A stretch of DNA of 10,360 nucleotides from an uncultured Lachnobacterium sp. (GCA_900549895.1 URQG01000044.1:1-10360); one strand, 5' to 3'; numbered from the stretch's first letter, positions 1 through 7,026 are shown. A program made the numbers and translations. The notes: a model not told the origin generated them from the sequence alone.

Positions 1-43
1 ACGCGTAAGATCGTCGGCAGCGTCAGATGTGTATAAGAGACAG
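1..43 (+). other. Illumina Nextera adapter plus i5 index (artefact)
   Basis: This is library sequence, not genome. Bases 11-24 read TCGTCGGCAGCGTC and bases 25-43 read AGATGTGTATAAGAGACAG, the Tn5 mosaic end; together they are the full 33-base Nextera read-1 adapter. Bases 3-10, GCGTAAGA, match the i5 index known as S517/N517, and bases 1-2 (AC) match the end of the P5 oligonucleotide that precedes the index. The order P5 end, index, adapter, mosaic end is exactly that of a library molecule, so an untrimmed read was assembled onto the contig end. Nothing in these bases should be annotated, and any reading frame crossing base 43 is chimeric. Confidence 0.97.
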
Positions 44-195
44 TCTCCACACATCCATTTCACAATTAGTCGATATACTAACATCATAGATAAGAAATAA
101 ACTTTTTCTTTTTCATATTTTCCTCGCACCCTCACAAGGCGCGAGGTCCTCCCTTTAAATAGAAGATTTTTCTTTCTCATACTAATCTTTTTCAT
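44..195 (-). other. Left flank with no supported gene; possible start of a truncated gene
   Basis: No convincing gene lies here. The - strand is purine-rich, as leaders often are. An imperfect hairpin has arms at 122-127 (CCTCGC) and 141-146 (GCGAGG). On the - strand its 3' arm supplies a GAGG just ahead of an ATG at 116-114, which opens a lysine-rich peptide (MKKKKFISYL) ending in TGA at 86-84. That looks like the n-region of a signal peptide, but the frame closes after ten residues. A second start at 87-85 runs into the adapter. It could be a gene start broken by an assembly error at the contig edge, or chance. Confidence refers to any gene being present. Confidence 0.15.
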
Positions 196-227
196 AAAAA
201 ACCCGGTGTCTGATGACACCGGGTTTT
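196..227 (-). terminator. Rho-independent terminator of mutY
   Basis: A 9-bp GC-rich stem (CCCGGTGTC at 202-210 with GACACCGGG at 215-223) closes a TGAT loop. It is flanked by six A (196-201) and four T (224-227), which extend the pairing. On the - strand the stem is followed by a run of six U, 48 bp past the mutY stop. The T run on the other side means it could also work in the + direction. Confidence 0.9.
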
Positions 228-274
228 GTTATTTTCATCAACTGCATACATGAAACGTTACCGCCGTTCCTGCT

Positions 275-1417
275 TCATGATATCATATTGGAAGATTCTA
301 TGATTGCATTCCAATAAGCAGAAAAAGCGCTTGGCACGGCATAACGTTCTCTCGCATCGGACGCCTCTACAAAAAGCAGTTCATTTGCTTTCTGTCTACA
401 TTTACGCCTCTCGTCTCTTTTCGCACTATCCTCTTCCGGAAATTCCCGTCCGGGTTCCTCGATCAATACCGCATATCCCTTCATATGCCATTCTACATGT
501 GAAAAAATATGTTTTGCCTCGGCAAGCGGTACAATACGAATCGGTCTGTAGCCAAGGTCTTCAATATATTGTAAGGCCTCCTGTTGATTCAATTTCTGTT
601 CACAATTCGGGAGTTCATACAGTCCTGCCAGAAGCCCCTTTCCGGGACGCTTGTGAAGAGCGACTTTCTCGCCATCCCGAAGAATGAAAACCGTCCTTTC
701 TTCAATGCGTCGGGCCGCTTTCTTCTTCTTGACCGGAAGTTCGTCGATTCGCTCCTGCAATCTTGCTTCACAAAACGCATTCCACGGACACTCTTCGCAA
801 TGCGGTGCACCGTTCGGCACACAGACCATCGCCCCGAGTTCCATTAAAGCCTGATTGAATTTTCTTGGAATAAGTAATCCTTGTTGGATTTCCATCAGCT
901 GCTGTAAACATTCCTGCATATGACTGCGCACAGACTGCTTCATGATATCCGAATCATCTGCACAAACACGGGAAATCACGCGAAGCACATTGCCGTCTAC
1001 TGCCGGAACCGGCTTATTATATGCAATCGAAGTAATTGCACCGGCGGTATACGCTCCGATTCCTTTGAGTTTCAACAGTTCCTCATAGGAATCCGGTATC
1101 ACCCCACTGTATTCATCCATAATCTGCTGCGCCGCTGCATTCAGGTTCCGCACCCGATTGTAATATCCCAACCCCTCCCAAAGTTTCAGATACCGGTCCT
1201 CCGGACATTCTGCCAAAGACCTCACATCCGGAAGCTCCGTAATAAATCGCTCAAAATATGGCTTTACCGCCTCTACCCTCGTCTGTTGCAGCATAATCTC
1301 GGAAATCCACACATAATAAGCACTTGGCTGATCGCGCCACGGAAGGACACGCGCATGTGTATCGAACCAGTTTTGGAGAGGCTCTGTTATCTGCATCAAA
1401 TCAAAATCATCGATCAT
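275..1417 (-). CDS. mutY: A/G-specific adenine DNA glycosylase MutY
   Basis: Base-excision repair enzyme that removes adenine mispaired with 8-oxoguanine, preventing G:C to T:A transversions. The 380 residues match the family in length and order. The N-terminal HhH-GPD domain contains SEIMLQQT with the catalytic Glu40, a helix-hairpin-helix around 115-128 (LKGIGAYTAGA) and the catalytic Asp141 in AVDGNVLRV. Cys199, 207, 210 and 216 form the 4Fe-4S cluster ligands; the first gap is seven residues, against six in the E. coli protein. A NUDIX-like C-terminal domain (about 241-375) carries an FSH motif at 305-307, the loop known to read 8-oxoG. The first ATG is preceded by a modest AGGA nine bases upstream; Met8 is the only other nearby start. 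No clear promoter was seen. The gene is followed by its own terminator and lies 159 bp downstream of the amylase gene on the same strand. Confidence 0.96.
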   Translation of the reverse strand: MIDDFDLMQITEPLQNWFDTHARVLPWRDQPSAYYVWISEIMLQQTRVEAVKPYFERFITELPDVRSLAECPEDRYLKLWEGLGYYNRVRNLNAAAQQIMDEYSGVIPDSYEELLKLKGIGAYTAGAITSIAYNKPVPAVDGNVLRVISRVCADDSDIMKQSVRSHMQECLQQLMEIQQGLLIPRKFNQALMELGAMVCVPNGAPHCEECPWNAFCEARLQERIDELPVKKKKAARRIEERTVFILRDGEKVALHKRPGKGLLAGLYELPNCEQKLNQQEALQYIEDLGYRPIRIVPLAEAKHIFSHVEWHMKGYAVLIEEPGREFPEEDSAKRDERRKCRQKANELLFVEASDARERYAVPSAFSAYWNAIIESSNMIS

Positions 1418-1576
1418 TCATTTCGTTCCTATCTATTCTCTGCTTTCTTTCATTCTATATGAATTAACATGTGCGCTTGTTGCACACTTTCACACACGAG
1501 CGATATGCTCGGCATAAGCTGCATCTCCGCGAACTACGTATCCCTGCAGAGCGTTTTGGGATGGTTGCAGCTCTAT

Positions 1577-2884
1577 TTACACTCTCAGGAACTTTGCCGA
1601 ATAAGCCGGAAGGTTTAAACCGCCATTTAATTCTACCGTTTCGCCGCTGATCAGATCCGTTGCCTGAGATACCCCCGCATCAAATCCTGCCCAGAAATCC
1701 TGGTCCGTTGCATTGATTGCAACATAGACACGCTCACCTTCCCACTCACGCTGGAATACACACTGTCCGTTGGTCAGTACCGTAGACGTAAAGTTGCCGT
1801 ACTGCAATGCTTTGGAGGCTTTCTTTGCAGCGCTCAACTTTGCAATAAAACCGGTCAGTTCATTCCACTGCGGCTCGTCAAACGACACGCGAAGCGCCGG
1901 ATCGCCGTCCTCCTTGCGTCCTTCCGCCCCCCACTCACTTCCGTAATATACGCATGGGATGCCCGGCATACCAAACGCAAGTGCATAGATCAAAGGCAGA
2001 TGCTTCTTATTATTCAGAATCGATGCCACTCTGGTTACATCATGATTGTCAACAAAAGACAGAAGATGCTTACCCTTATAAAGCGTCCAGTTCTCCGGAC
2101 CAAACTGACGGAGCAGAGAATGATTGATTTCAAACATATTCATACTGTTAAAGCTGGAGTGAAGCCCCTTATAACACTCGTAGTTTGTCACGGAATGCAG
2201 CATCTCATCATTCATGATCTGATTGTAGTCACCGTGCAGGGTCTCTCCCAGTAAAAAGAAATCCGGTTTTAATTCATCACAGAAACGACGCAGTCTTCGG
2301 ATAAAATCATGATCCAAGCAATAAGCCACATCCAGACGCAGACCGTTAATATCAAATTCTTCTACCCAGCCGCGGATGGCATCAAAAATATGATTGATCA
2401 CATCCTCATTGCGCAGATTCAGTTTTACCAGATCATAGTTTCCTTCCCAGCCTTCATACCATAATCCATCATTATAGTTCGAATTACCGTCAAAAGCGAT
2501 ACGCGCAAACCAGTTCACATACGGTGACTGTTCGCGATTCTTAAGCACATCCTGAAAAGCCCAGAACCCTCTTCCGACATGATTGAACACACCGTCTAAA
2601 ACAACTTTGATTCCTTCCTTATGAAGATTGTCACACACTTCGGCAAAATCTTCATTCGTCCCGAGTCTTGTATCAATCTTTGTATAGTCTCTTGTATTAT
2701 ACCCATGTGTGTCCGATTCAAACACCGGGGAAAAATAGATGGCGTTGGCTCCCACCTTCTTAATATGAGGAATCCAATCATTCACCTTCTTAATTCTATG
2801 CTCCAATCTTCCATCATTTTCAAACGGAGCTCCGCAAAATCCTAATGGATAAATCTGATAAAATACACTTTCATATGCCCACAT
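1577..2884 (-). CDS. Cytoplasmic GH13 alpha-amylase family enzyme, neopullulanase/maltodextrinase-like
   Basis: Glycoside hydrolase of family 13 that should cleave alpha-glucosidic bonds in maltodextrins; with no signal peptide it acts in the cytoplasm. All four core regions are present: DGVFNH (97-102), GLRLDVAY with the nucleophile Asp185, GETLH with the acid/base Glu214, and FVDNHD (277-282) with the third carboxylate Asp282. LVKLN at 152-156 sits where neopullulanase-type enzymes have MPKLN, which points to the neopullulanase/cyclomaltodextrinase branch. At 435 residues it is the bare barrel plus a short C-terminal beta domain and lacks the N-terminal CBM34-type domain usual in that branch, whose members are about 580 residues. 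The exact product specificity cannot be read from sequence. The start fits the family, but the only purine-rich stretch (AAAGGA) is 13 bases away, with a weaker GGGA nearer. It is divergent from the ECF gene. Confidence 0.9.
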   Translation of the reverse strand: MWAYESVFYQIYPLGFCGAPFENDGRLEHRIKKVNDWIPHIKKVGANAIYFSPVFESDTHGYNTRDYTKIDTRLGTNEDFAEVCDNLHKEGIKVVLDGVFNHVGRGFWAFQDVLKNREQSPYVNWFARIAFDGNSNYNDGLWYEGWEGNYDLVKLNLRNEDVINHIFDAIRGWVEEFDINGLRLDVAYCLDHDFIRRLRRFCDELKPDFFLLGETLHGDYNQIMNDEMLHSVTNYECYKGLHSSFNSMNMFEINHSLLRQFGPENWTLYKGKHLLSFVDNHDVTRVASILNNKKHLPLIYALAFGMPGIPCVYYGSEWGAEGRKEDGDPALRVSFDEPQWNELTGFIAKLSAAKKASKALQYGNFTSTVLTNGQCVFQREWEGERVYVAINATDQDFWAGFDAGVSQATDLISGETVELNGGLNLPAYSAKFLRV

Positions 2885-2973
2885 AAATTATCCCATTTCC
2901 TTTCTTACTCTGCACACTGGACCTCATGGCTGCCTTTGTGCATACTTTATGTCGCATTCAACGCTGCCTTTTT

Positions 2974-2982
2974 ATTGTATCA
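2974..2982 (-). promoter_or_regulatory. Possible extended -10 promoter for the GH13 gene
   Basis: On the - strand TGATACAAT fits the extended -10 pattern TGn followed by a TATAAT-like box (TACAAT). No acceptable -35 box lies 16-18 bases upstream. It would give a leader of about 80 bases. No obvious catabolite-repression (cre) site was found in this intergenic region. Confidence 0.35.
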
Positions 2983-3099
2983 CGTTTTTTTCTGCCTCTC
3001 CACCCAAAAATCTGGTCTTGTAATTTTTATCAAATTTGGTTCTTTTCGAAAGTCCAAGCATGCGCTATATTGATAAAAAAAAAGAAAAGAGGATTTGTT

Positions 3100-3636
3100 A
3101 TGACAAACGAAAAATTAAAAAAATTGATTTTAACCGCTTTATTTGCGGCTTTGGCATGTATTGCCACAATGATCATGAAAATTCCAACCCCCGGCACAGG
3201 CGGATACATCCATGTCGGAGATGCCATTGTCATCCTTTCCGGAGTAGTCTTAGGACCATGGTACGGATTTGCTGCAGCCGGCCTTGGCTCCTGTATGGCA
3301 GACCTGATCGGTGGATATTTTATTTATGTTCCGATCACTTTCGTTATCAAAGGACTGATTGCACTGGCAACCGGACTTGTTTACCGTGCGATCGGTAAAT
3401 CCAACAAAATGCGTTACGCCGGTGTCCTTCTCGGCGGTGTGATCGATATCGTTTTTGTTGCAGGCGGCTACTTCATATGCGAATTCTTCATCTATGGAGC
3501 CGGAGCTTTCGAAAGCATTCCTGCCAACATTATTCAGGGTGTCGGCGGACTGATCATCTCCGCAGTGCTTTATCCGGCACTGATCGCAGTACCGTATATT
3601 CGCCAGCAGGCATTCGGCATTGCAGATAAGCAGTAA
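3100..3636 (+). CDS. ECF transporter S-component (substrate-binding membrane subunit), substrate unknown
   Basis: Membrane subunit of an energy-coupling-factor vitamin or cofactor importer; it captures the substrate and docks on a shared EcfA-EcfA'-EcfT module encoded elsewhere. The 178-residue, strongly hydrophobic protein has about six membrane segments. The first helix carries an AXXXA pattern (Ala13, Ala17), which S-components use to contact EcfT. The stretch around 35-72, with HVGDAIVILSG, LGPWYG and SCMADLIGGY, resembles the PF07155 (ECF-ribofla_trS) group, some of whose members handle pyridoxine or hydroxymethylpyrimidine. The chosen ATG has AGAGGA six bases upstream; a longer in-frame version from 2926 would add 58 residues of non-hydrophobic, intergenic-looking sequence and is unlikely. 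The gene stands alone, the only + strand gene here, and ends in a strong terminator. No cofactor riboswitch was recognised upstream, so the substrate is open. Confidence 0.9.
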   Translation: MTNEKLKKLILTALFAALACIATMIMKIPTPGTGGYIHVGDAIVILSGVVLGPWYGFAAAGLGSCMADLIGGYFIYVPITFVIKGLIALATGLVYRAIGKSNKMRYAGVLLGGVIDIVFVAGGYFICEFFIYGAGAFESIPANIIQGVGGLIISAVLYPALIAVPYIRQQAFGIADKQ

Positions 3637-3653
3637 TTTCCATTTTTCATATG

Positions 3654-3699
3654 CTTAAAAGAAGGAGTTTCCGCTAAGCGGAGGCTCCTTCTTTTTAAG
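3654..3699 (+). terminator. Rho-independent terminator of the ECF S-component gene
   Basis: A long hairpin pairs AAAAGAAGGAG (3657-3667) with CTCCTTCTTTT (3685-3695), and inside it TTTCCGC pairs with GCGGAGG around a TAA loop. It is an 18-bp stem with two G-U pairs, ending in five T. It starts 18 bp past the stop codon. The A-rich other side could give some activity on the - strand as well. Confidence 0.92.
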
Positions 3700-3724
3700 T
3701 AGCTATTCCTATCCGGTTATTGAC

Positions 3725-3755
3725 AAAAAGACCGATGCGAATGCTCACACCGGCC
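3725..3755 (-). terminator. Rho-independent terminator of the crotonase gene
   Basis: Read on the - strand, bases 3755-3730 form an 11-bp stem (three G-U pairs) around a GCAT loop, followed at once by five U (AAAAA at 3725-3729 on the + strand). It lies 22 bp past the crotonase stop and faces the ECF gene's terminator, insulating the two converging genes. Confidence 0.85.
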
Positions 3756-3777
3756 TTAACGTTACCTTGTATGTATT

Positions 3778-4581
3778 TTAGAAATCAGTTAATGTAGCAG
3801 CTCTCTTCTCTAAGAACGCGCCCATTCCTTCCTTCTTATCGTGTGTATCATTTACAACACCGAACAGGTTTGCTTCCATCTCAACAGCGTTCTTGATATC
3901 CATGTCATAGCCGTTGTTGATTGCAGCCTTTGCAACAGATACTGCGTAGCTTCCTTTAGAGATGATCTTGGCAGCCATAGCCTTAGCGGTTGGCATAAGT
4001 TCTTCCTTCGCTACAACCTTGTTTACAAGGCCGATACGGTAAGCTTCGTTTGCATCGATATTATCGCATGTGAAGATCATTTCCTTAGCACGTCCCATAC
4101 CAACAAGACGGGCAAGCTTCTGTGTTCCGCCGAATCCTGGGATAATTCCGAGACCACACTCAGGCTGTCCGAAAATTGCGTTCTCGCTTGCGATACGGAT
4201 ATCACAGCTCATAGAGATCTCGCATCCACCGCCAAGTGCAAAACCGTTGACAGCAGCGATGGTAACCTGACGCATATTCTGTAACTTAAAGAATGGCTCT
4301 GATGCTCTGATACCGAATGCACGTGCTTCAGGAGCTGTAAAGTTCACCATCTCAGCGATGTCAGCGCCTGCAACGAATGACTTGAACTCGTTACCCTTCT
4401 TATCCGGACCACCGGTTAAGATTACAACCTTGATATCATCGTTCTTCTCGATCTCTCCAAGGCATACGTTTAACTCGTCAAGAGTCTCACTGTTTAATGC
4501 ATTTAAAGCAGCCGGTCTTGAGATTGCAAGTACGGCGATGCCATCAGCAACATCAAGTGTCAAATTCTTAAATTCGCTCAT
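3778..4581 (-). CDS. Enoyl-CoA hydratase/crotonase, probable 3-hydroxybutyryl-CoA dehydratase
   Basis: Crotonase-fold enzyme that reversibly adds or removes water on short-chain acyl-CoA; the likely reaction is 3-hydroxybutyryl-CoA to crotonyl-CoA in butyrate formation. At 267 residues it has family length. FVAGADI (69-75) and GGGCE (117-121) supply the oxyanion hole and first catalytic Glu121; GQPE (138-141) supplies the second, Glu141. Both glutamates being present argues for a true hydratase rather than a decarboxylase or isomerase relative. Between strand TGG and FVAGADI there is an extra loop of about six residues (around 58-67). The start at 4581 has a perfect AGGAGG (4591-4596) nine bases upstream; a longer start at 4662 lies upstream of the mapped -10 box and is excluded. 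The thiolase, dehydrogenase and bcd-etf genes usually found with crt are absent, so it is a lone copy and the physiological substrate is inferred. Confidence 0.92.
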   Translation of the reverse strand: MSEFKNLTLDVADGIAVLAISRPAALNALNSETLDELNVCLGEIEKNDDIKVVILTGGPDKKGNEFKSFVAGADIAEMVNFTAPEARAFGIRASEPFFKLQNMRQVTIAAVNGFALGGGCEISMSCDIRIASENAIFGQPECGLGIIPGFGGTQKLARLVGMGRAKEMIFTCDNIDANEAYRIGLVNKVVAKEELMPTAKAMAAKIISKGSYAVSVAKAAINNGYDMDIKNAVEMEANLFGVVNDTHDKKEGMGAFLEKRAATLTDF

Positions 4582-4644
4582 TGTATAAATCCTCCTATAA
4601 TTGTGTGTAATACCTCCCAATGAAGTATTAACTCTGATAGTCCA

Positions 4645-4673
4645 ATCGTAACACTTTGACAAAATTTTGTCAA
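4645..4673 (-). promoter_or_regulatory. SigA-type promoter of the crotonase gene
   Basis: On the - strand TTGACA (4673-4668) is a perfect -35 box, followed by exactly 17 bases and TACGAT (4650-4645) as the -10. Transcription would start near 4638, giving a leader of about 57 bases. That leader holds a 6-bp inverted repeat (4608-4613 with 4625-4630) before the AGGAGG site. Confidence 0.8.
4656..4673. promoter_or_regulatory. Perfect 18-bp palindrome over the -35 box, probable operator
   Basis: TTGACAAAATTTTGTCAA is identical to its own reverse complement. One half contains the -35 hexamer of the crotonase promoter, so a dimeric repressor bound here would block RNA polymerase. The sequence does not match the Rex, FapR or FabT boxes as I know them, and no regulator gene is adjacent. 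A weak secondary role as a hairpin after the SGNH gene is possible but lacks GC pairs. Confidence 0.55.
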
Positions 4674-4695
4674 TCTATAGATTCCTTTGTTCGGT

Positions 4696-5823
4696 CTAGA
4701 AAAACCACTCTGCCGGAATTGCCCCAGCCATGATTTCATACGCCTTTTCGCTTGGGTGAAGATGATCCCCACTATCATTTCCTTCGGCAAAAGCCTCCGG
4801 ATGATTTTCGTCCCTGACAGCCTCTTCAAAATCCACATATCCGTCAAATTTATCGGTCGTCCGGATCCAATGATTAAATTCATTTTTGATTTCTTCCCGG
4901 AATGGTGCATACGTGCGCCACCCATAGATTGGGAGCAGTGTTCCGCCGTATACCTTGTAACCTTTTTCTTTTGCATACCGGATATAAATATCCTCAACTC
5001 CGGCAATCAGATCGGCCGAAGTTGGCATATCCGACCAAGGCCGGAACTGATTAATCTCCACACCTACCGGATGGATAATGTCATTAATTCCATGCTGGAT
5101 CAGCACCGCGTCCGCTCCGGCAGCTTCCATCTCAATTGGAAATCTCGTTGCGCCTTTTAATCCATATGCCGCATAGGTAATGCAGTCATACTGTCGCAAA
5201 ATGCGCGTTCCGCTTACTGCACGCCGGATTATGGCTACGTTTCGAATGCCTTCGTTCCACAACCGGATTGCCAGATCATCCGGCCAGGACTGTGCGGTGA
5301 TCGAATCTCCATAACAGATAAACGCATGATTTTCTGCTTTTGTTAATACATCCACCGTGTTCAGAAAATAAAACCAGTTTGTATTTCTCGTGTCATCCGC
5401 CGGAAGTCCTTCCTCCAAGGCATGATCGCCATATGCATACTGCCCCTTGGACAGTGGTCCGGTGATCAGCACACCAGCATTCATCTGCGTGAACTCGCCC
5501 AGATAAATGCTCACATTGACATCCGTTCCCGCTTTCGCCTCATAAGCAATCTCATCGCTTGTCACTTCTTTTCCCGGCTCGATCAAGACGGACTTCTCTC
5601 CATCAAATGTAACCGTTGTCTGCTCAATATAAACTTTACTCAATGTGACCGGCTCCGTTCCCGTCAGATTGGAAAAATGCAGCCGGAGTGCACATCCATC
5701 AAACACCATCCGGATCGGATAACGCAGCGTAATGTTTTTTGCATACATGGCTTCCTTTTGATCAGTAATCGAGGTTGCGTTGCCCCAGCAGGCGACCCAT
5801 TTTGTATATTCTGTTGATTTCAT
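4696..5823 (-). CDS. SGNH/GDSL-family hydrolase, probable carbohydrate esterase
   Basis: Serine esterase of the SGNH superfamily, likely deacetylating sugars or glycans; substrate not determinable from sequence. The 375 residues split into an N-terminal beta-rich domain (about 1-160) of the kind found ahead of some SGNH esterase domains, and a C-terminal hydrolase domain. Block I is GDSIT (172-176) with nucleophile Ser174, block II has Gly205, block III is GIND with Gly245 and Asn247, and block V is DHLH with Asp353 and His356, so all catalytic positions are intact. There is no signal peptide or lipobox, so it should be cytoplasmic and act on imported oligosaccharides. AAGAAGG seven bases before the ATG supports the start. 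A terminator separates it from the upstream IIC gene, so it has its own transcript, but no good promoter was found. No GC-rich terminator follows it, so reading into the crotonase gene is possible. Confidence 0.88.
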   Translation of the reverse strand: MKSTEYTKWVACWGNATSITDQKEAMYAKNITLRYPIRMVFDGCALRLHFSNLTGTEPVTLSKVYIEQTTVTFDGEKSVLIEPGKEVTSDEIAYEAKAGTDVNVSIYLGEFTQMNAGVLITGPLSKGQYAYGDHALEEGLPADDTRNTNWFYFLNTVDVLTKAENHAFICYGDSITAQSWPDDLAIRLWNEGIRNVAIIRRAVSGTRILRQYDCITYAAYGLKGATRFPIEMEAAGADAVLIQHGINDIIHPVGVEINQFRPWSDMPTSADLIAGVEDIYIRYAKEKGYKVYGGTLLPIYGWRTYAPFREEIKNEFNHWIRTTDKFDGYVDFEEAVRDENHPEAFAEGNDSGDHLHPSEKAYEIMAGAIPAEWFF

Positions 5824-5892
5824 CTTTCATCCTTCTTATAATATATCAAATTTGATTTTATTCGGTTTCATCCGACTCGATTCATTCCGAGC

Positions 5893-5934
5893 AAAAAAGC
5901 ATTCATTCCTGGTATCACTACCAAACATGAATGC
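5893..5934 (-). terminator. Rho-independent terminator closing the serS-IIC unit
   Basis: An 8-bp stem (GCATTCAT at 5899-5906 with ATGAATGC at 5927-5934) encloses a symmetric 3/3 internal loop and a second 5-bp stem (TGGTA with TACCA) around TCAC. On the - strand it is followed by six U (5898-5893). It lies 22 bp past the IIC stop. Confidence 0.82.
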
Positions 5935-5956
5935 CTTATGCTCCAAAGTTATTCAA

Positions 5957-7024
5957 TTACAGATCCAATTTCAGATCGTTCTCCTTGATCCAGCCCAACT
6001 TACGGAAAAAGCATCCGAACAGCCAGGTCAGAACTGCCGGCAGAACGAAGCAGACCATGATCAGTCCGATCCAGTCAAATGCGGTAATCGCCGTCTTCTC
6101 GCCTGCTGCGATATCGGCAAGCCAGCCGGTGTACACACCAATCTGTCCGACCAGTCCGCAGGTTCCCATACCGGATGCAACTGCTGCACCGTTCATCTTA
6201 AGCTGGAAAACGCAGGTTGCGATCGGTCCTGTGATCGCAGAAGTCAGGATTGCCGGAATCCAGATAAGCGGCTTCTTGACAATGTTGCCCATCTGCAGCA
6301 TTGAGGTTCCGATGCCCTGTGCGACAAGTCCGCCCCAGCGGTTCTCCTTAAAACTCATGACTGCAAATCCAACCATCTGCGCACAACAGCCTGCAAGCGC
6401 TGCACCACCGGCAAGTCCGGTAAGACTTAACGCCGCACAGATCGCCGCGCTGCTGATTGGAAGCGTCAGTGCGATACCGACAAGCACCGACACGATGATT
6501 CCCATCAAAAAAGGCTGCAGTTCTGTCGCCCACATGATCGCATTACCCACGCCGCTTGCAACGAAACCGATACCCGGTCCCCACCAGAGAGCAAGACCGA
6601 TTCCGACAAACGACGTGACAAAAGGCGTTACCAGAATATCGATCTTCGTCTCCTTGGAGACTGCTTTACCGAATTCTGCTGCAAAAATCGTTACGATCAG
6701 AACCGCAAGCGGTCCGCCCGCTCCAGCCACCTCCGATGCGTTTGCCGCCGTTCCCACTGCTGCCAGTGAGAACAATACAAGTGGCGGTGCCTGTAAGGCA
6801 AGTCCAATTGCCACCGCCATCGCTGCACCAGTCGCCGCTTTCGCATATCCGCCGATTGTGACAAGCAGCTCGATTCCAGCCTGCTCGCCGAGCGTTGAAA
6901 GGATCGTTCCCATCAAGAGAGAAGCAAACAATCCCTGCGCCATCGCAGACAGCGCATCGATGCCGTAACGTTTCGCCGTAATTTCAATATTTTTTCTTTT
7001 TAAGAATGCTTTCACACGCGACAT
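5957..7024 (-). CDS. PTS EIIC_2 / PfoR-type membrane protein, orphan transporter subunit
   Basis: Polytopic membrane protein of the PTS_EIIC_2 (PF13303) group, related to the PfoR protein named for perfringolysin regulation. The 355 residues form about nine or ten hydrophobic segments rich in Gly and Ala, starting near residue 26, with a basic N-terminus (KAFLKRK) and a charged C-terminal tail. No EIIA or EIIB domain is fused and none is encoded next to it, so phosphotransfer-coupled sugar uptake is unproven; annotation as a sugar transporter rests on family name only. The start is firm: GAGGAG eight bases before the ATG lies inside the end of the upstream small gene, whose stop is 2 bp away, which suggests translational coupling. 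By position it is the last gene of the serS unit and ends in a terminator. The substrate is unknown. Confidence 0.85.
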   Translation of the reverse strand: MSRVKAFLKRKNIEITAKRYGIDALSAMAQGLFASLLMGTILSTLGEQAGIELLVTIGGYAKAATGAAMAVAIGLALQAPPLVLFSLAAVGTAANASEVAGAGGPLAVLIVTIFAAEFGKAVSKETKIDILVTPFVTSFVGIGLALWWGPGIGFVASGVGNAIMWATELQPFLMGIIVSVLVGIALTLPISSAAICAALSLTGLAGGAALAGCCAQMVGFAVMSFKENRWGGLVAQGIGTSMLQMGNIVKKPLIWIPAILTSAITGPIATCVFQLKMNGAAVASGMGTCGLVGQIGVYTGWLADIAAGEKTAITAFDWIGLIMVCFVLPAVLTWLFGCFFRKLGWIKENDLKLDL

Positions 7025-7026
7025 TT

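Noticed and set aside
122..146. GC-rich hairpin CCTCGC...GCGAGG as a second terminator
   Set aside because: The stem is short with a 13-base loop and has no T run on the 3' side of either strand.
1418..1576. Terminator or promoter between the GH13 gene and mutY
   Set aside because: GCTGCA...TGCAGC arms are about 40 bases apart, and no -10/-35 pair with acceptable spacing precedes mutY.
2926..3099. 58-residue N-terminal extension of the ECF S-component
   Set aside because: It runs through intergenic A/T-rich sequence; the ATG at 3100 has a good AGAGGA site and matches the family's N-terminus.
2885..3099. Cofactor riboswitch upstream of the ECF gene
   Set aside because: No TPP, FMN, cobalamin or preQ1 conserved core was visible by eye on the + strand.
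4582..4662. 27-residue extension of the crotonase
   Set aside because: It covers the leader and most of the promoter; the ATG at 4581 has a perfect AGGAGG.
5845..5856. ATCAAATTTGAT palindrome upstream of the SGNH gene as an operator
   Set aside because: It is a 12-bp A/T-only-core palindrome in A/T-rich sequence with no paired promoter boxes; chance is likely.
5931..6968. Long + strand frame of 345 codons opposite the IIC gene
   Set aside because: It is antisense to a well-supported membrane protein; its Pro/Ala/Ser-rich translation is the mirror of Gly/Ala-rich codons, and it has no ribosome site or recognisable motif.
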